This document shows positions 17,086-25,633 of a stretch of DNA of 64,000 nucleotides, in pieces. Numbering within the stretch: the first letter of the stretch is position 1; each line of letters starts with the position of its first letter. The notes under the pieces were generated by a model that was not told the origin of the DNA, did no database searches, and saw nothing but the letters and a program-made list of their open reading frames with translations. Origin of the DNA: an uncultured bacterium (lineage in GTDB: Bacteria > Armatimonadota > UBA5829); assembly GCA_938074205.1 (NCBI GenBank), contig CALJES010000008.1, forward strand, positions 1 to 64,000. Reading direction: 5' to 3'. Position numbers and translations under genes: made by a program.

Positions 17086-17115
17086 AGTATAACGCAGTCC
17101 TACAGGCAGTATCAA
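17086..17115 (-). promoter_or_regulatory. Promoter of the FecCD permease, probably giving leaderless mRNA
   Basis: On the minus strand TTGATA (17115-17110) and TATACT (17091-17086) are 18 bp apart. The start codon begins 7 nt after the -10 box, exactly where transcription would start. No Shine-Dalgarno exists in this space. Confidence 0.65.
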
Positions 17116-17152
17116 TGCGAACGGAAACGGCCAAATCTAAACCGCCGCGTTC

Positions 17153-17181
17153 TTGACACGGCGCAATGCTGATGGTACAAT
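17153..17181 (+). promoter_or_regulatory. Near-consensus sigma-A promoter for hrcA
   Basis: TTGACA (17153-17158) and TACAAT (17176-17181) are separated by exactly 17 bp. Transcription should start near 17188, which excludes the in-frame ATG at 17166 and supports the hrcA start at 17250. I find no CIRCE element (TTAGCACTC-N9-GAGTGCTAA) here. Confidence 0.85.
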
Positions 17182-17249
17182 GGGATTGGAGCAGTTTGCC
17201 TCACTGCATATCATCTGCGAAACGATGTGTTGCAACGATTGTAACGAGC

Positions 17250-18296
17250 ATGCTGCGTCTACATCCGCTTGATCAGAGAAAGCAAAAAATCTTGAAAGCT
17301 GTCGTCGACGAGTATGTCTCGACGGCAGAGCCTGTGGGCTCGCATTTGATTGCGGGCAGGCACCAATTGGGGGTTAGATCAGCCACCATCAGGAACGAGA
17401 TGGCTGAGCTATCGGAAATGGGCTATCTGCGTCAGCCTCATACCTCAGCTGGCAGAATACCGTCCGATTTGGGTTATAGGTTCTATGTTGATCGGTTGAT
17501 GGATGCTGCTGTCCTACCTTATGCCGAAGCCCAACGCGCGCGACGGCTTCTTGCCCTTCGCACGGCAGAGGTTGAACTCCTCTTGGAACACACATGCCGA
17601 ATACTTTCCGACCTAGCACGATATACGTCAGTTGCTAGTCAGCCGAAAGTCAAGGAGGCGGTAGTTCGGCATGTAAGCGTGGTAAGAGTCGGGCGCAATA
17701 AGGTGCTCGCTGTCATTGTTCTTGATAATGGACGTGCGATCCACGGGATCCTTGATGTCCCGCAGGAATCTCACGCACTCGATACTGTCAAGACTACTAA
17801 CTACCTAAGAGCAAAGTTAAGTGGTTCTGAGGTTTCGACTCTCTCTGCAGAATCGTTTGAAGAAGATCCAGAAGCTCCTCGTGATGCAACTGCCCTAGCA
17901 AAGCAAATTATCAAGCTCATAATTGATCAAGCGGAGGCTGAGGAAGAAGCGGATATTCATTTCGGCGGCACTAGTTACATGATGCAGCAGCCCGAATTCA
18001 AGAACCCGGAACGGCTGGAAGCTGTCCTTTCGATACTCGATCAGAAGCGGGCTCTTTATAAGCTGTTTTCATCGGTTATGGGACCTGAGGTCACAGTGCT
18101 CATAGGCCGGGAGAATCCTGTTGAAGAGATGGTTGAATGCAGCTTTGTGGGTGCCAAATATCGGATCGGCGGCAAGATCGCAGGAACTGTCGGCGTGATG
18201 GGACCCACTAGAATGGACTATCGACGAGCTATAAGTGCGGTTGAGTCGGTGGCCCGCAATCTGGAAACATTGCTGAACGGACTGAGTGCTCTATAA
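17250..18296 (+). CDS. hrcA: Heat-inducible transcription repressor HrcA
   Basis: A 348-residue repressor that binds CIRCE operators in front of groE and dnaK operons in many bacteria. It starts with an N-terminal winged helix (LDQRKQKILKAVVDEYVST, then AEPVGSH and SATIRNEMAELSEMGYL), followed by the family segment TSAGRIPSDLGYRFYVD near residue 70. The C-terminal dimerization/GAF-like region includes IGRENPVEEM. The start at 17250 is downstream of the promoter at 17153-17181. The usual partners grpE, dnaK and dnaJ are not next to it; a cytochrome gene follows. Confidence 0.93.
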   Translation: MLRLHPLDQRKQKILKAVVDEYVSTAEPVGSHLIAGRHQLGVRSATIRNEMAELSEMGYLRQPHTSAGRIPSDLGYRFYVDRLMDAAVLPYAEAQRARRLLALRTAEVELLLEHTCRILSDLARYTSVASQPKVKEAVVRHVSVVRVGRNKVLAVIVLDNGRAIHGILDVPQESHALDTVKTTNYLRAKLSGSEVSTLSAESFEEDPEAPRDATALAKQIIKLIIDQAEAEEEADIHFGGTSYMMQQPEFKNPERLEAVLSILDQKRALYKLFSSVMGPEVTVLIGRENPVEEMVECSFVGAKYRIGGKIAGTVGVMGPTRMDYRRAISAVESVARNLETLLNGLSAL

Positions 18297-18435
18297 AATT
18301 ATAGCATGTCGGACTCAGTTTTCCCTGCAATACCTATCGAATCGAGAAGTATAAGTAAAAAGCTAAGAGACGGCGTGGGGCCTGCGTCTACGATGTGGTA
18401 GAGGCTTTACATTCTTAGACGGAGGAGAAAAGGTT

Positions 18436-19398
18436 TTGAACAGCAGATTTCGATTTCTTGGGCTCGTAGCACTGCTCTTGCTGATAGCATGGACTGGAAC
18501 GATAAGCGTGTCAGCGAAAAGAGCAGCAAAATACGTAGGAAGCGAAGACTGCGCGGTATGCCATGAGGACACACATCCCGAAATCATTAAAGCTCATGCG
18601 AAAACACTGCACAGCCAGGCTATGTTTGATGTCGAAAAGAATCCGAAATCAATAGTCGCGACGTTCACTCCGGACGCTCCGATAAAGAAGTCAGATATAA
18701 AATATGTTCTTGGCTCTGGCAAGGTTTACCAGAATTACCTCGACAAGAATTTCAAAGTTCTTCCTGCAAAGTGGCTGGTTAAGGAAAAGAAGTGGGTGAA
18801 GCAGCAGCCGGTAGACGGGCTCACGCAATGCGTTGGCTGTCACGTTACTAATTTCGACCCTGCAATAAAGAAATGGACAGAGTTGGGAGTAGGCTGTGAG
18901 GCGTGTCACGGCCCCGGTGCAGTTCACGCCGACAGTCAGGATCCCAAAGACATAATTAACCCGAAAAACCTGAACCAAAAGCGGCTAAATATGGTCTGTG
19001 GACAGTGCCACGCTGTAGGAACCGACCCATCCGGCAAGTACGCATATTCGCCTACTTTCGTACCGGGCGACGATTTGAGCAAGCATTTTAAGCTGACGGA
19101 TGCGGGACCAGGAGCAGCCAACTCGCAATACAATACTTTCCTGGAAAGCAAGCATGAAGCAGGTGGGCAAAAGTGCACTTCATGTCACGAGCCCCATGGT
19201 GTAAACGCAAAAGGTCCAAAGCAGTTACGATCCTCGGTGAACGACTTGTGTCTGGCCTGCCATACTATGAAGCTGGGAGACACAGATGCGGTTAAAGATT
19301 TGAAATCGCACGCCCCGAATGCTGCTCCTGACGCTACCTGCGCATCCTGCCACATGGAAGGTAATTCCCACGCGTTTAAGAAGGCGAGTAGCAATTAG
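18436..19398 (+). CDS. Periplasmic seven-heme cytochrome c (c554-like)
   Basis: A 320-residue exported multiheme protein. The start is TTG, about 9 nt after GGAGGAG. An N-terminal signal peptide (about 1-27) is followed by KYVGSEDCAVCHE, typical of the cytochrome c554/c-prime family. Seven CxxCH heme motifs are visible: CAVCH, CVGCH, CEACH, CGQCH, CTSCH, CLACH and CASCH. It probably carries electrons in the periplasm; donor and acceptor are unknown. No cytochrome maturation or terminal reductase genes are adjacent. The quinol-linked NapH/NapG-like protein at 52.7 kb is the only other obvious redox membrane component in the window. Confidence 0.88.
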   Translation: MNSRFRFLGLVALLLLIAWTGTISVSAKRAAKYVGSEDCAVCHEDTHPEIIKAHAKTLHSQAMFDVEKNPKSIVATFTPDAPIKKSDIKYVLGSGKVYQNYLDKNFKVLPAKWLVKEKKWVKQQPVDGLTQCVGCHVTNFDPAIKKWTELGVGCEACHGPGAVHADSQDPKDIINPKNLNQKRLNMVCGQCHAVGTDPSGKYAYSPTFVPGDDLSKHFKLTDAGPGAANSQYNTFLESKHEAGGQKCTSCHEPHGVNAKGPKQLRSSVNDLCLACHTMKLGDTDAVKDLKSHAPNAAPDATCASCHMEGNSHAFKKASSN

Positions 19399-19404
19399 GC
19401 TACA

Positions 19405-20229
19405 CTAGCCGAAACGACCTGTTACGTAATCCTCAGTACGCTTGTCCCTTGGGCGGGTGAATATCTGAGCTGACTCGCCAAATTCTATAAGCTCGCCCAT
19501 TAAAAAGAACCCGGTGTAGTCCGACACCCTGGATGCTTGCTGCATATTGTGTGTAACAATCACTATAGTGTAGTCCTGTTTAAGTGAGTGCATCAACTCT
19601 TCTATTCGGCTTGTGGAGATGGGATCGAGTGCTGAGCAAGGTTCGTCCATCAGAAGTATCTCCGGCTCCACTGCGAGAGCCCGAGCTATACAAAGTCTCT
19701 GCTGCTGCCCGCCGGAGAGATCCAGGGCTGATTTGTGGAGGTCGTCCTTCACCTCATCCCAAAGCGCAGCCCGTACCAAACTATGCTCTACGATATCCGC
19801 CAGATCGGACTTTCTCCTTACACCGTGAATACGAGGCCCATATGCTACATTCTCAAATATGGACTTTGGAAATGGGTTTGGCTGTTGAAAAACCATACCC
19901 ACTCGTTTACGAAGTAATACCACGTCTACATCGGCATCATAGATATTCTTGCCGTCTAATAATATTCGGCCCGTGGTGCGCGTCCCCGGTATCAGGTCGT
20001 TCATTCGATTCATACATCTCAGAAAGGTAGACTTACCGCACCCAGATGGCCCTATCAGTGCAGTAATGGCACATCCAGGGATAGATACGCTTATGTTGCG
20101 CAAGGCGTGGAATGTTCCGTAATACACATTCAGATTCTCGACCTGCACTTTTCCGCAAAGGCACTCATTCACAGCCACGCATTCCCCAAAAGATTTAGAT
20201 TCCATAACAAGACTCGGCGTGCTTACCAA
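19405..20229 (-). CDS. pstB: Phosphate ABC transporter ATP-binding protein PstB
   Basis: A 274-residue ATPase of the high-affinity phosphate transporter. Walker A is GPSGCGKST, the signature is LSGGQQQR, Walker B is ILLMDEP, and the PstB-specific [20 protein letters not shown] stretch is present. The TTG start at 20229 follows GGAGGG with 7-8 nt spacing and overlaps the pstA stop by 7 nt. Starting at the ATG 20205 would shorten it by eight residues. The first 25 residues precede the usual PstB start. It is the last gene of the operon; no phoU follows. Confidence 0.96.
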   Translation of the reverse strand: MVSTPSLVMESKSFGECVAVNECLCGKVQVENLNVYYGTFHALRNISVSIPGCAITALIGPSGCGKSTFLRCMNRMNDLIPGTRTTGRILLDGKNIYDADVDVVLLRKRVGMVFQQPNPFPKSIFENVAYGPRIHGVRRKSDLADIVEHSLVRAALWDEVKDDLHKSALDLSGGQQQRLCIARALAVEPEILLMDEPCSALDPISTSRIEELMHSLKQDYTIVIVTHNMQQASRVSDYTGFFLMGELIEFGESAQIFTRPRDKRTEDYVTGRFG

Positions 20230-21071
20230 GACTTAGCCCTCCTAAACCTAGCTCTTATGATAGCTGCAACCAGGTTCATGCCCGTAACCAATAGGAGCAG
20301 CGTTAAAGCGGTTCCCCACTGCACTTTCTGTGGGGCGTCAAACATCTCAGTAGCGACCACGTACAGGTGATAAGGCAGAGCCATACAGTCGTCAAGAGGG
20401 GAACTTGGCAATTTTGGCAAATAGAACGCTGCGGCAGTGAACATAATAGGAGCTGTCTCACCTGCCGCGCGCCCGACACCGATTACGACACCGGTGATTA
20501 TACCGGCAGCAGCGTTGGGGAGTACCACCTGCCAAATGGTTTGCCACTTGGTTGCACCAAGCGCGAAACTGCCGTCACGAAACGACTTCGGCACACTTTG
20601 CAGAGCTTCTTCAGCTGCCGCAATTACAACCGGCAAGACAAGCACCGCAAGCGTGAGCGAGCCGGCAAGAATGCTTTTGCCTAGGTGCATCAACAACACA
20701 AAGAGACCGTAGCCAAAAAGTCCATAAACCACAGAAGGTACGCCTGCTAGGTTGACTATAGCCAACTTTACGACACGCCTAATAGCATTTTGGGGAGCAT
20801 ATTCCGTGAGGTATATTGCTGCCAATATGCCTATCGGCACTGCGAAAATGAGCGTCCCCGCTACCAGATAAAGCGTGCCCACAATGGCAGGCATTATTCC
20901 GCCCTCGCGCATACCGTTCCTGGGCATTTCCGTCAAGAAAGACCAATTGATGGCAGATGATCCCTTCGCCACTAGGAACCCTATTATTGCAAGAGCGGGC
21001 ACGATGACAACCAAGGACGCAAGCGTCATGGTCACAAAAGCAAGTTTTTCTGTTCGCGCTCGGGAGATCAT
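20223..21071 (-). CDS. pstA: Phosphate ABC transporter permease PstA
   Basis: A 282-residue inner-membrane permease with six predicted helices. The EAA-loop region reads [18 protein letters not shown], followed by [12 protein letters not shown], which is diagnostic of PstA. The start ATG overlaps the pstC stop (ATGA), so translation is probably coupled. It forms the phosphate channel with PstC and is driven by PstB. Confidence 0.96.
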   Translation of the reverse strand: MISRARTEKLAFVTMTLASLVVIVPALAIIGFLVAKGSSAINWSFLTEMPRNGMREGGIMPAIVGTLYLVAGTLIFAVPIGILAAIYLTEYAPQNAIRRVVKLAIVNLAGVPSVVYGLFGYGLFVLLMHLGKSILAGSLTLAVLVLPVVIAAAEEALQSVPKSFRDGSFALGATKWQTIWQVVLPNAAAGIITGVVIGVGRAAGETAPIMFTAAAFYLPKLPSSPLDDCMALPYHLYVVATEMFDAPQKVQWGTALTLLLLVTGMNLVAAIIRARFRRAKSW

Positions 21072-22033
21072 TCTCTGCTTAATCTTCCTCGCCTCAAGAC
21101 AATGTCAGCGCACATATTTATTGCGAAGCTGATGACGAAAAGAGTGAGACCTATTGCAAAAAGCGCATGATAGTGGTTCGATCCTTGCACAGTCTCACCC
21201 ATGTCCGAAGCAATAGTAGCTGTCATAGTTCTAACGGGACCCAGGAAAAAGTTTATTACGTCTTGCACACCTTTGGGCAGCACTGATGCGTTACCTGTAA
21301 CCATAAGCACAGCCATAGTCTCGCCGATTGCCCTACCCATTCCAAGCAGACAGGCAGCGGTAATGCCGCTCTTTGCGGACGGGATTACAACCTTGAGTAT
21401 GGTTTCCCACTTGGTAGCTCCCAATGCGAGCGAACCGTTAACGTATGATTTCGGAACAGCAGTAATTGCATCTTCTGATACAGAAATTATCGTAGGCATA
21501 GACATAAATGCGAGCGTCACAGCGCCTGTTAAGGCCGTAAGTCCGGTAGGGAGTTCGAACAAGTTTTGCACAACCGGCGCCAATATCGTTAGCCCTATAA
21601 ACCCTATTACAACCGAAGGGATACCCGCAAGCAATTCCACAGTTACCTTCAAAATGCTTCTGACAGCCAGCGGAGCAACCTCCGCAATGTAAACGGCGCA
21701 AGTAATGCCTATTGGGACGGCAACAACGAGAGCGCCGAATGTTACGAAGAACGATCCTACTAAAAGCGGTAATATGCCGAAGATCTCGAATTCGGGCTGC
21801 CAAGAAGAGCCGGTCAAAAACTTTGCTGCACTCTCTTTGCGAAATATCGGAACCGCATCCTTTGCAAGAAACACAAATATGAGAAAAAGCACTACTATGG
21901 CAGTTATGCCGCTTACACTCACAAGGCGTGACGCAAAGACATCCCTCGCTTTGGCCCGTTTTTCGTAGCGACTCAAGCTCTCTAGTACGATCCCTTGACT
22001 GCTCGCTTTTGCAGTAGAAGCCAAATGTATCAC
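21068..22033 (-). CDS. pstC: Phosphate ABC transporter permease PstC
   Basis: A 321-residue permease with six predicted helices. The coupling segment is ALGATKWETILKVVIPSA followed by GMGRAIGETMAV. The GTG start at 22033 follows GAAGGG by about 6 nt. The N-terminal 30 residues are hydrophilic and face the cytoplasm. It lies downstream of a strong terminator at 22112-22140, so its level depends on read-through from pstS or on a weak internal promoter. Confidence 0.95.
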   Translation of the reverse strand: MIHLASTAKASSQGIVLESLSRYEKRAKARDVFASRLVSVSGITAIVVLFLIFVFLAKDAVPIFRKESAAKFLTGSSWQPEFEIFGILPLLVGSFFVTFGALVVAVPIGITCAVYIAEVAPLAVRSILKVTVELLAGIPSVVIGFIGLTILAPVVQNLFELPTGLTALTGAVTLAFMSMPTIISVSEDAITAVPKSYVNGSLALGATKWETILKVVIPSAKSGITAACLLGMGRAIGETMAVLMVTGNASVLPKGVQDVINFFLGPVRTMTATIASDMGETVQGSNHYHALFAIGLTLFVISFAINMCADIVLRRGRLSRE

Positions 22034-22111
22034 CGAACCCTTCGTAAAATCCCATTAGTAATCATAGACCCTGCAGTTTACAGGAAGCTGACAATGAGAC
22101 TGCATTGAAAT

Positions 22112-22140
22112 AAAAAGGCGGCTGGCAGTATCCAGCCGCC
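22112..22140 (-). terminator. Rho-independent terminator between pstS and pstC
   Basis: On the minus strand a perfect 9-bp stem, GGCGGCTGG/CCAGCCGCC with a 6-nt loop, is followed directly by TTTTTA. It starts about 20 bp after the pstS stop. Partial termination here would give more binding protein than permease from one promoter. Confidence 0.9.
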
Positions 22141-22160
22141 TAGAGTAAACTAGTTGGGAT

Positions 22161-23015
22161 CTACTTCACAGGCATGTAACCAGACTTACTGACCAGTGAC
22201 TGACCCTCGCTGCTCAGACAAAAGTCTATGAAATCTTTAGCCAATCCGCTCGGCTTACCAGCAGTGTACATATACAAGTATCGGAACAGAGGATAAGAAC
22301 CGTTGGCCACATTCTCATCGGTCGGCAGGATACCTGGTTGACCCTTCTGCCTAGAAACCGATATCACCTTTAGCTTGCCTTTCTCGGACATGTCCCACGC
22401 GTAAGCCATACCTACATAGCCTATCGCGCTCTTTGATTGTGCTACTGTCTGCGCCACCGCAGCATTTGTAGCTTGGCTGAGCATATCGCTTCGATAGGCG
22501 GCACCGCCGAGGACAGCTTCCTGAAAGAAACCGTAAGTGCCGGAAGCTGAATCACGACCTACAACCACTATATCGGCTTTGCTGTCTCCGCCTACCTGGT
22601 CCCAGGTTCTGATTTTCCCGGAGTAAATATCCTTGATCTGTGCCATAGTCAGATTCTTGACGTTGTTCGAAGGATGAACCACTATTGCCAAGCCGTCCTT
22701 TGCACATTTAAACGCCGTCAATTTGATGTTTCTCTGGCGCGCCGATGCTATCTCCTTAGCCTTAGCCTCACGCGACGAGTTGGCGATGTCGCAAGTTCCG
22801 TTCAGCAGGCTGCTCAGACCAACTCCACTACCGCCCCCGGTCACAGAAACCGATACTTGTGGGTGCTTTTTCATAAAGGCTTCGGCCCATATTTGGGAAA
22901 GGGGCAGAACAGTTGTAGAACCCGCGATTTTCAGGTTCCCACGCGGTGCGGCAGCTGCCGCCACGAACGTTATTCCGAACAGACAGAGAACGCACCACAA
23001 AATAGTTTTCTTCAT
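22161..23015 (-). CDS. pstS: Periplasmic phosphate-binding protein PstS
   Basis: A 284-residue binding protein. The start at 23015 follows GGAGGG (6 nt), and the signal peptide is KKTILWCVLCLFGITF, cleaved after AAAAA. The phosphate-binding loops GSTTVLPLSQ, TGGGSGVG and GRDSASGTYGFF are visible. There is no lipobox Cys at the cleavage site, so it is probably soluble in the periplasm. It lies 38 bp after the SLH porin gene and before the terminator. Confidence 0.95.
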   Translation of the reverse strand: MKKTILWCVLCLFGITFVAAAAAPRGNLKIAGSTTVLPLSQIWAEAFMKKHPQVSVSVTGGGSGVGLSSLLNGTCDIANSSREAKAKEIASARQRNIKLTAFKCAKDGLAIVVHPSNNVKNLTMAQIKDIYSGKIRTWDQVGGDSKADIVVVGRDSASGTYGFFQEAVLGGAAYRSDMLSQATNAAVAQTVAQSKSAIGYVGMAYAWDMSEKGKLKVISVSRQKGQPGILPTDENVANGSYPLFRYLYMYTAGKPSGLAKDFIDFCLSSEGQSLVSKSGYMPVK

Positions 23016-23053
23016 TTCGTCCCTCCATAAATGTTGGTTTCTTAGCAGCTGTA

Positions 23054-24541
23054 TCAGTAGTTCGTTATCCACTCGCATACGAGGTTGTTGTTCTTGAATT
23101 CTTCCTTCTCCTCATCGTTGATCTGATAAAAGACCTTAAGTCGGGTCTTGTCATCAAGATAGCGTATCAAGCCGAGATTCCAAGCGCTGCGCCTGCCGTA
23201 TTTGGTATACTTGGGATCTTCAGACATCGTTTCCCACCGTGCAACAAATGTGGTGTTCCTTATAAAGTTGTAAGCCAGCTGAGCCCAACCGCCTGATATC
23301 CGATCTCGAAGAGCTGCAGTGTTACCAATTCCGTCGGTTCCCTCACCAGTTATCCATTCAGCCTTTATTGAGACGTTGTTGATGCCGTAGTACTGGAAGT
23401 CGGCACCAAAGCGAGTCTTTCGATCTTCATTCTGCTGGTACAGCGCGCCTTTGTCGTCTACGATACCCTTACCCAAGAATCCAGAAACTCCGAACTCCCA
23501 GTCGCCGACAGCCGCACGCAAACCACCGACCAAAGCTTTTTTGTTATTGGGGCACTTGAACTTTGTCTCCACGCCGTTGAAAACGCCTAACTTAAAAACT
23601 AGCGTTCCGCGAGGAATCAAAGGGTGACTGAACATAAATCCGCGGTCCCTTTCCCCTGGGAACAGTCGCTGGACTATTAGAGGTCTTTCTGGACATTCGC
23701 GCACACCTGAGGACTCCACCACCGAATACCCAAACGGCCACTTCATCTGACCCATAGAAATCATTGGGCCCAGCATAGGGTCGCCTGCGAAAGCATATTC
23801 AAGATAAGCATCCTTAATCGAAACGGACGGACCGGAATCACCCTTTGCGCCTTGTCCGGCGTCGAGCTGAACAACTACAGAGCTATTATTTGTCGGCTTA
23901 CCGGTGATTTTTAGCCGAGCACGTCGAATACTGAAGTTGTCGGTCGGTTCACTGCCAGCATCGGACTTGTCGGGATCATTTCTGAATAGGTTGAACCGGG
24001 CTTGGACATATCCGCTCGCCGTAACCTTCTTAAGCTTAGAAATATCCGACTTGACCGCTTCAAACGCACCTTCAGGATCAGTAACTATGCCCTCAAGGTT
24101 CTCTAACCTGGTTTCCACCCGCTCCAACGCGGTTTCAATCTTGTCCAAACGGGTGCCAATAACTACAAGCTCGGGCTTGAACTCATCTATGAGCTTCTGA
24201 AGCTTCTCTAGGTCGGCGCTGTCTATCTTGGCTTGAGCTTCAGGTTTGGACGGCGTAGCTGTTTCCTGAGAAGTAACCGGCAACTGAGGGCGACTTTCCA
24301 AAGCCTCGATTCTTGCGGAGAAGTCATCAATAATTCGCTTTATGAGGACCGCTATTTCGTATCGGGTCATTGCACGCTTGCCCAAGAAGCTGCCATCTGG
24401 ATAACCCTCGAAATACCCTTTTTCGATCAAACTTCTGACCGCATCGTACGCCCAATGTTCGAGAGGGACATCCTGGGGTGTCTGTGCATGTGCCAGAGTC
24501 GCACACGCCATTAAGAGAAGGATTGTCAAGATCTTTTTCAA
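23054..24541 (-). CDS. SLH-domain outer-membrane porin, probably for phosphate
   Basis: A 495-residue exported protein. The true start is probably TTG at 24541, with AAGGAGG about 7 nt upstream; the ATG at 24547 abuts the Shine-Dalgarno. A signal peptide (1-19) is followed by one SLH domain (about 23-75: DVPLEHWAYDAV, GYPDGSF, MTRYEIAVLI). A predicted coiled coil follows (about 95-160, heptads rich in Leu, Glu, Lys), then a beta-barrel resembling the OprO/OprP porin family to the C-terminus. SLH porins tether the outer membrane to the cell wall in Cyanobacteria, Deinococcota, Negativicutes and Armatimonadota. Leading the pst genes, it is inferred to admit phosphate. Confidence 0.85.
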   Translation of the reverse strand: MKKILTILLLMACATLAHAQTPQDVPLEHWAYDAVRSLIEKGYFEGYPDGSFLGKRAMTRYEIAVLIKRIIDDFSARIEALESRPQLPVTSQETATPSKPEAQAKIDSADLEKLQKLIDEFKPELVVIGTRLDKIETALERVETRLENLEGIVTDPEGAFEAVKSDISKLKKVTASGYVQARFNLFRNDPDKSDAGSEPTDNFSIRRARLKITGKPTNNSSVVVQLDAGQGAKGDSGPSVSIKDAYLEYAFAGDPMLGPMISMGQMKWPFGYSVVESSGVRECPERPLIVQRLFPGERDRGFMFSHPLIPRGTLVFKLGVFNGVETKFKCPNNKKALVGGLRAAVGDWEFGVSGFLGKGIVDDKGALYQQNEDRKTRFGADFQYYGINNVSIKAEWITGEGTDGIGNTAALRDRISGGWAQLAYNFIRNTTFVARWETMSEDPKYTKYGRRSAWNLGLIRYLDDKTRLKVFYQINDEEKEEFKNNNLVCEWITNY

Positions 24542-24756
24542 CTCCATACCTCCTTACTATATTTTTTGTTGTTCCGAACTTTCCCAACTACCGTCCCACT
24601 TCAAAATACCTGCCTAGGATTCGGAAGATGGTACGTTCCGACTTGCCGCAAATAGTTTATCCCTCCATTCTTACAAGCACCTGACACATGTAATGCCGTC
24701 TGATTAAAAGGGCGTATTTATGCGTAAGCCGCAGGAGGACTAAAACGTAAGGCAAA
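24542..24756. other. Divergent intergenic region, porin side
   Basis: This is the left part of the 324-bp gap between the porin/pst operon and phoB. It holds the porin Shine-Dalgarno (AAGGAGG near 24549-24555 on the minus strand) and a possible minus-strand -10 (TATAGT, 24561-24556), but no convincing -35. I see no second Pho-type repeat on this side. The porin operon may use the shared array at 24757-24795. Confidence 0.4.
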
Positions 24757-24810
24757 TTAACCTTGGCCAAACTTTCAGCAAACAATCATTTAACAAAAGC
24801 TCGCTATAAT
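24757..24810 (+). promoter_or_regulatory. Probable Pho box and promoter of phoB
   Basis: Four hexamers occur at an exact 11-bp period: TTAACC (24757), CAAACT (24768), CAAACA (24779) and TTAACA (24790). They are followed 9 bp later by TATAAT (24805-24810). No usual -35 is present, and the last repeat takes its place. This layout matches promoters activated by PhoB/PhoP dimers bound to tandem 11-bp units. The divergent SLH-porin/pst operon could share the array. Confidence 0.65.
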
Positions 24811-24865
24811 TCAGGTTGAAACAAACGAAAGTGTTCTATAAGTAAGAAAGGACTGGTGGTCGGCC

Positions 24866-25555
24866 GTGAGTGCTAGAATTGCTGTGGTCGAAGACGATAC
24901 GGACATTGCGAAATTGATGCAGCATACGCTGGAATCGCATGGATACCGCGTTAGTCTCTATGAAGATGGCTTAGTTGCCCTTGAGGGAATAAGGAAAAAT
25001 CCTCCCGATCTGATCCTACTGGACATTATGCTGCCTGGCCTCGACGGCAAAGACATTTGCCGTCTGCTGCGACGCGAACTGGACATTCCCATTATTATGG
25101 TCAGCGCACGCACAAGCGAGGTCGACAAGGTAATCGGGCTCGAGGTTGGCGCGGACGATTACATCACGAAGCCTTTCGGCATGCTCGAACTAGTAGCGAG
25201 AGTCAGGTCCGCCTTAAGGAGAGCCTCGGGTGAAACCAAAATAAAAGAAGATGTGCTGAGGGGTGGTAATGTCACGCTTGATAGAGCCAGGCACACCGTG
25301 TTTGTCGGCAACAGACAGGTAGAACTTAGACCTAAAGAGTTTGCACTTCTTGAGGTGTTGCTGGCGAACAGGGGCAAGGTGCTAAGCAGGGAATTTCTCC
25401 TGCAGCACGTATGGGGAGAAACGGAGTATATTGATTATGGCACGGTCGACGTGCACATTCGCAGACTCCGAGAAAAAATTGAGAGGGACCCAAATAACCC
25501 TAAGTGCGTAGTGACCGTCCGCGGTTTCGGCTACAAGTTCGCACCTGAAGATTAA
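24866..25555 (+). CDS. PhoB/OmpR-family response regulator
   Basis: A 229-residue two-component regulator. The receiver domain has the acidic pair Glu9-Asp10-Asp11, phosphoacceptor Asp53 (LILLDIMLPG), Thr/Ser switch and Lys in YITKPFG. A C-terminal winged helix follows with ELRPKEFALLEVLL and VDVHIRRLREKIE. GTG start at 24866. It is divergent from the pst operon and has a Pho-box-like promoter, so it is probably the phosphate regulator (phoB/phoP). No sensor kinase gene follows; the next gene is on the other strand. Confidence 0.88.
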   Translation: MSARIAVVEDDTDIAKLMQHTLESHGYRVSLYEDGLVALEGIRKNPPDLILLDIMLPGLDGKDICRLLRRELDIPIIMVSARTSEVDKVIGLEVGADDYITKPFGMLELVARVRSALRRASGETKIKEDVLRGGNVTLDRARHTVFVGNRQVELRPKEFALLEVLLANRGKVLSREFLLQHVWGETEYIDYGTVDVHIRRLREKIERDPNNPKCVVTVRGFGYKFAPED

Positions 25556-25633
25556 CTAGCAGCCCCGGCAGTGAGTAAGTCTGCGATAGGACTGCCCCAA
25601 AGAGCCAGCTCGCACCGCGTCGGACAGTACAGT

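Noticed and set aside
17166-17249. Upstream ATG as the start of hrcA
   Set aside because: It lies between the -35 and -10 boxes of the hrcA promoter, upstream of the predicted transcription start.
18297-18330. Hairpin after hrcA as a terminator (TATAA/TTATA)
   Set aside because: The stem is short and AT-rich with no U-tract; not convincing.
25556-25633. GGCAGT/ACTGCC pair after phoB as a terminator
   Set aside because: The loop of about 18 nt is long and there is no U-tract, so termination is doubtful.
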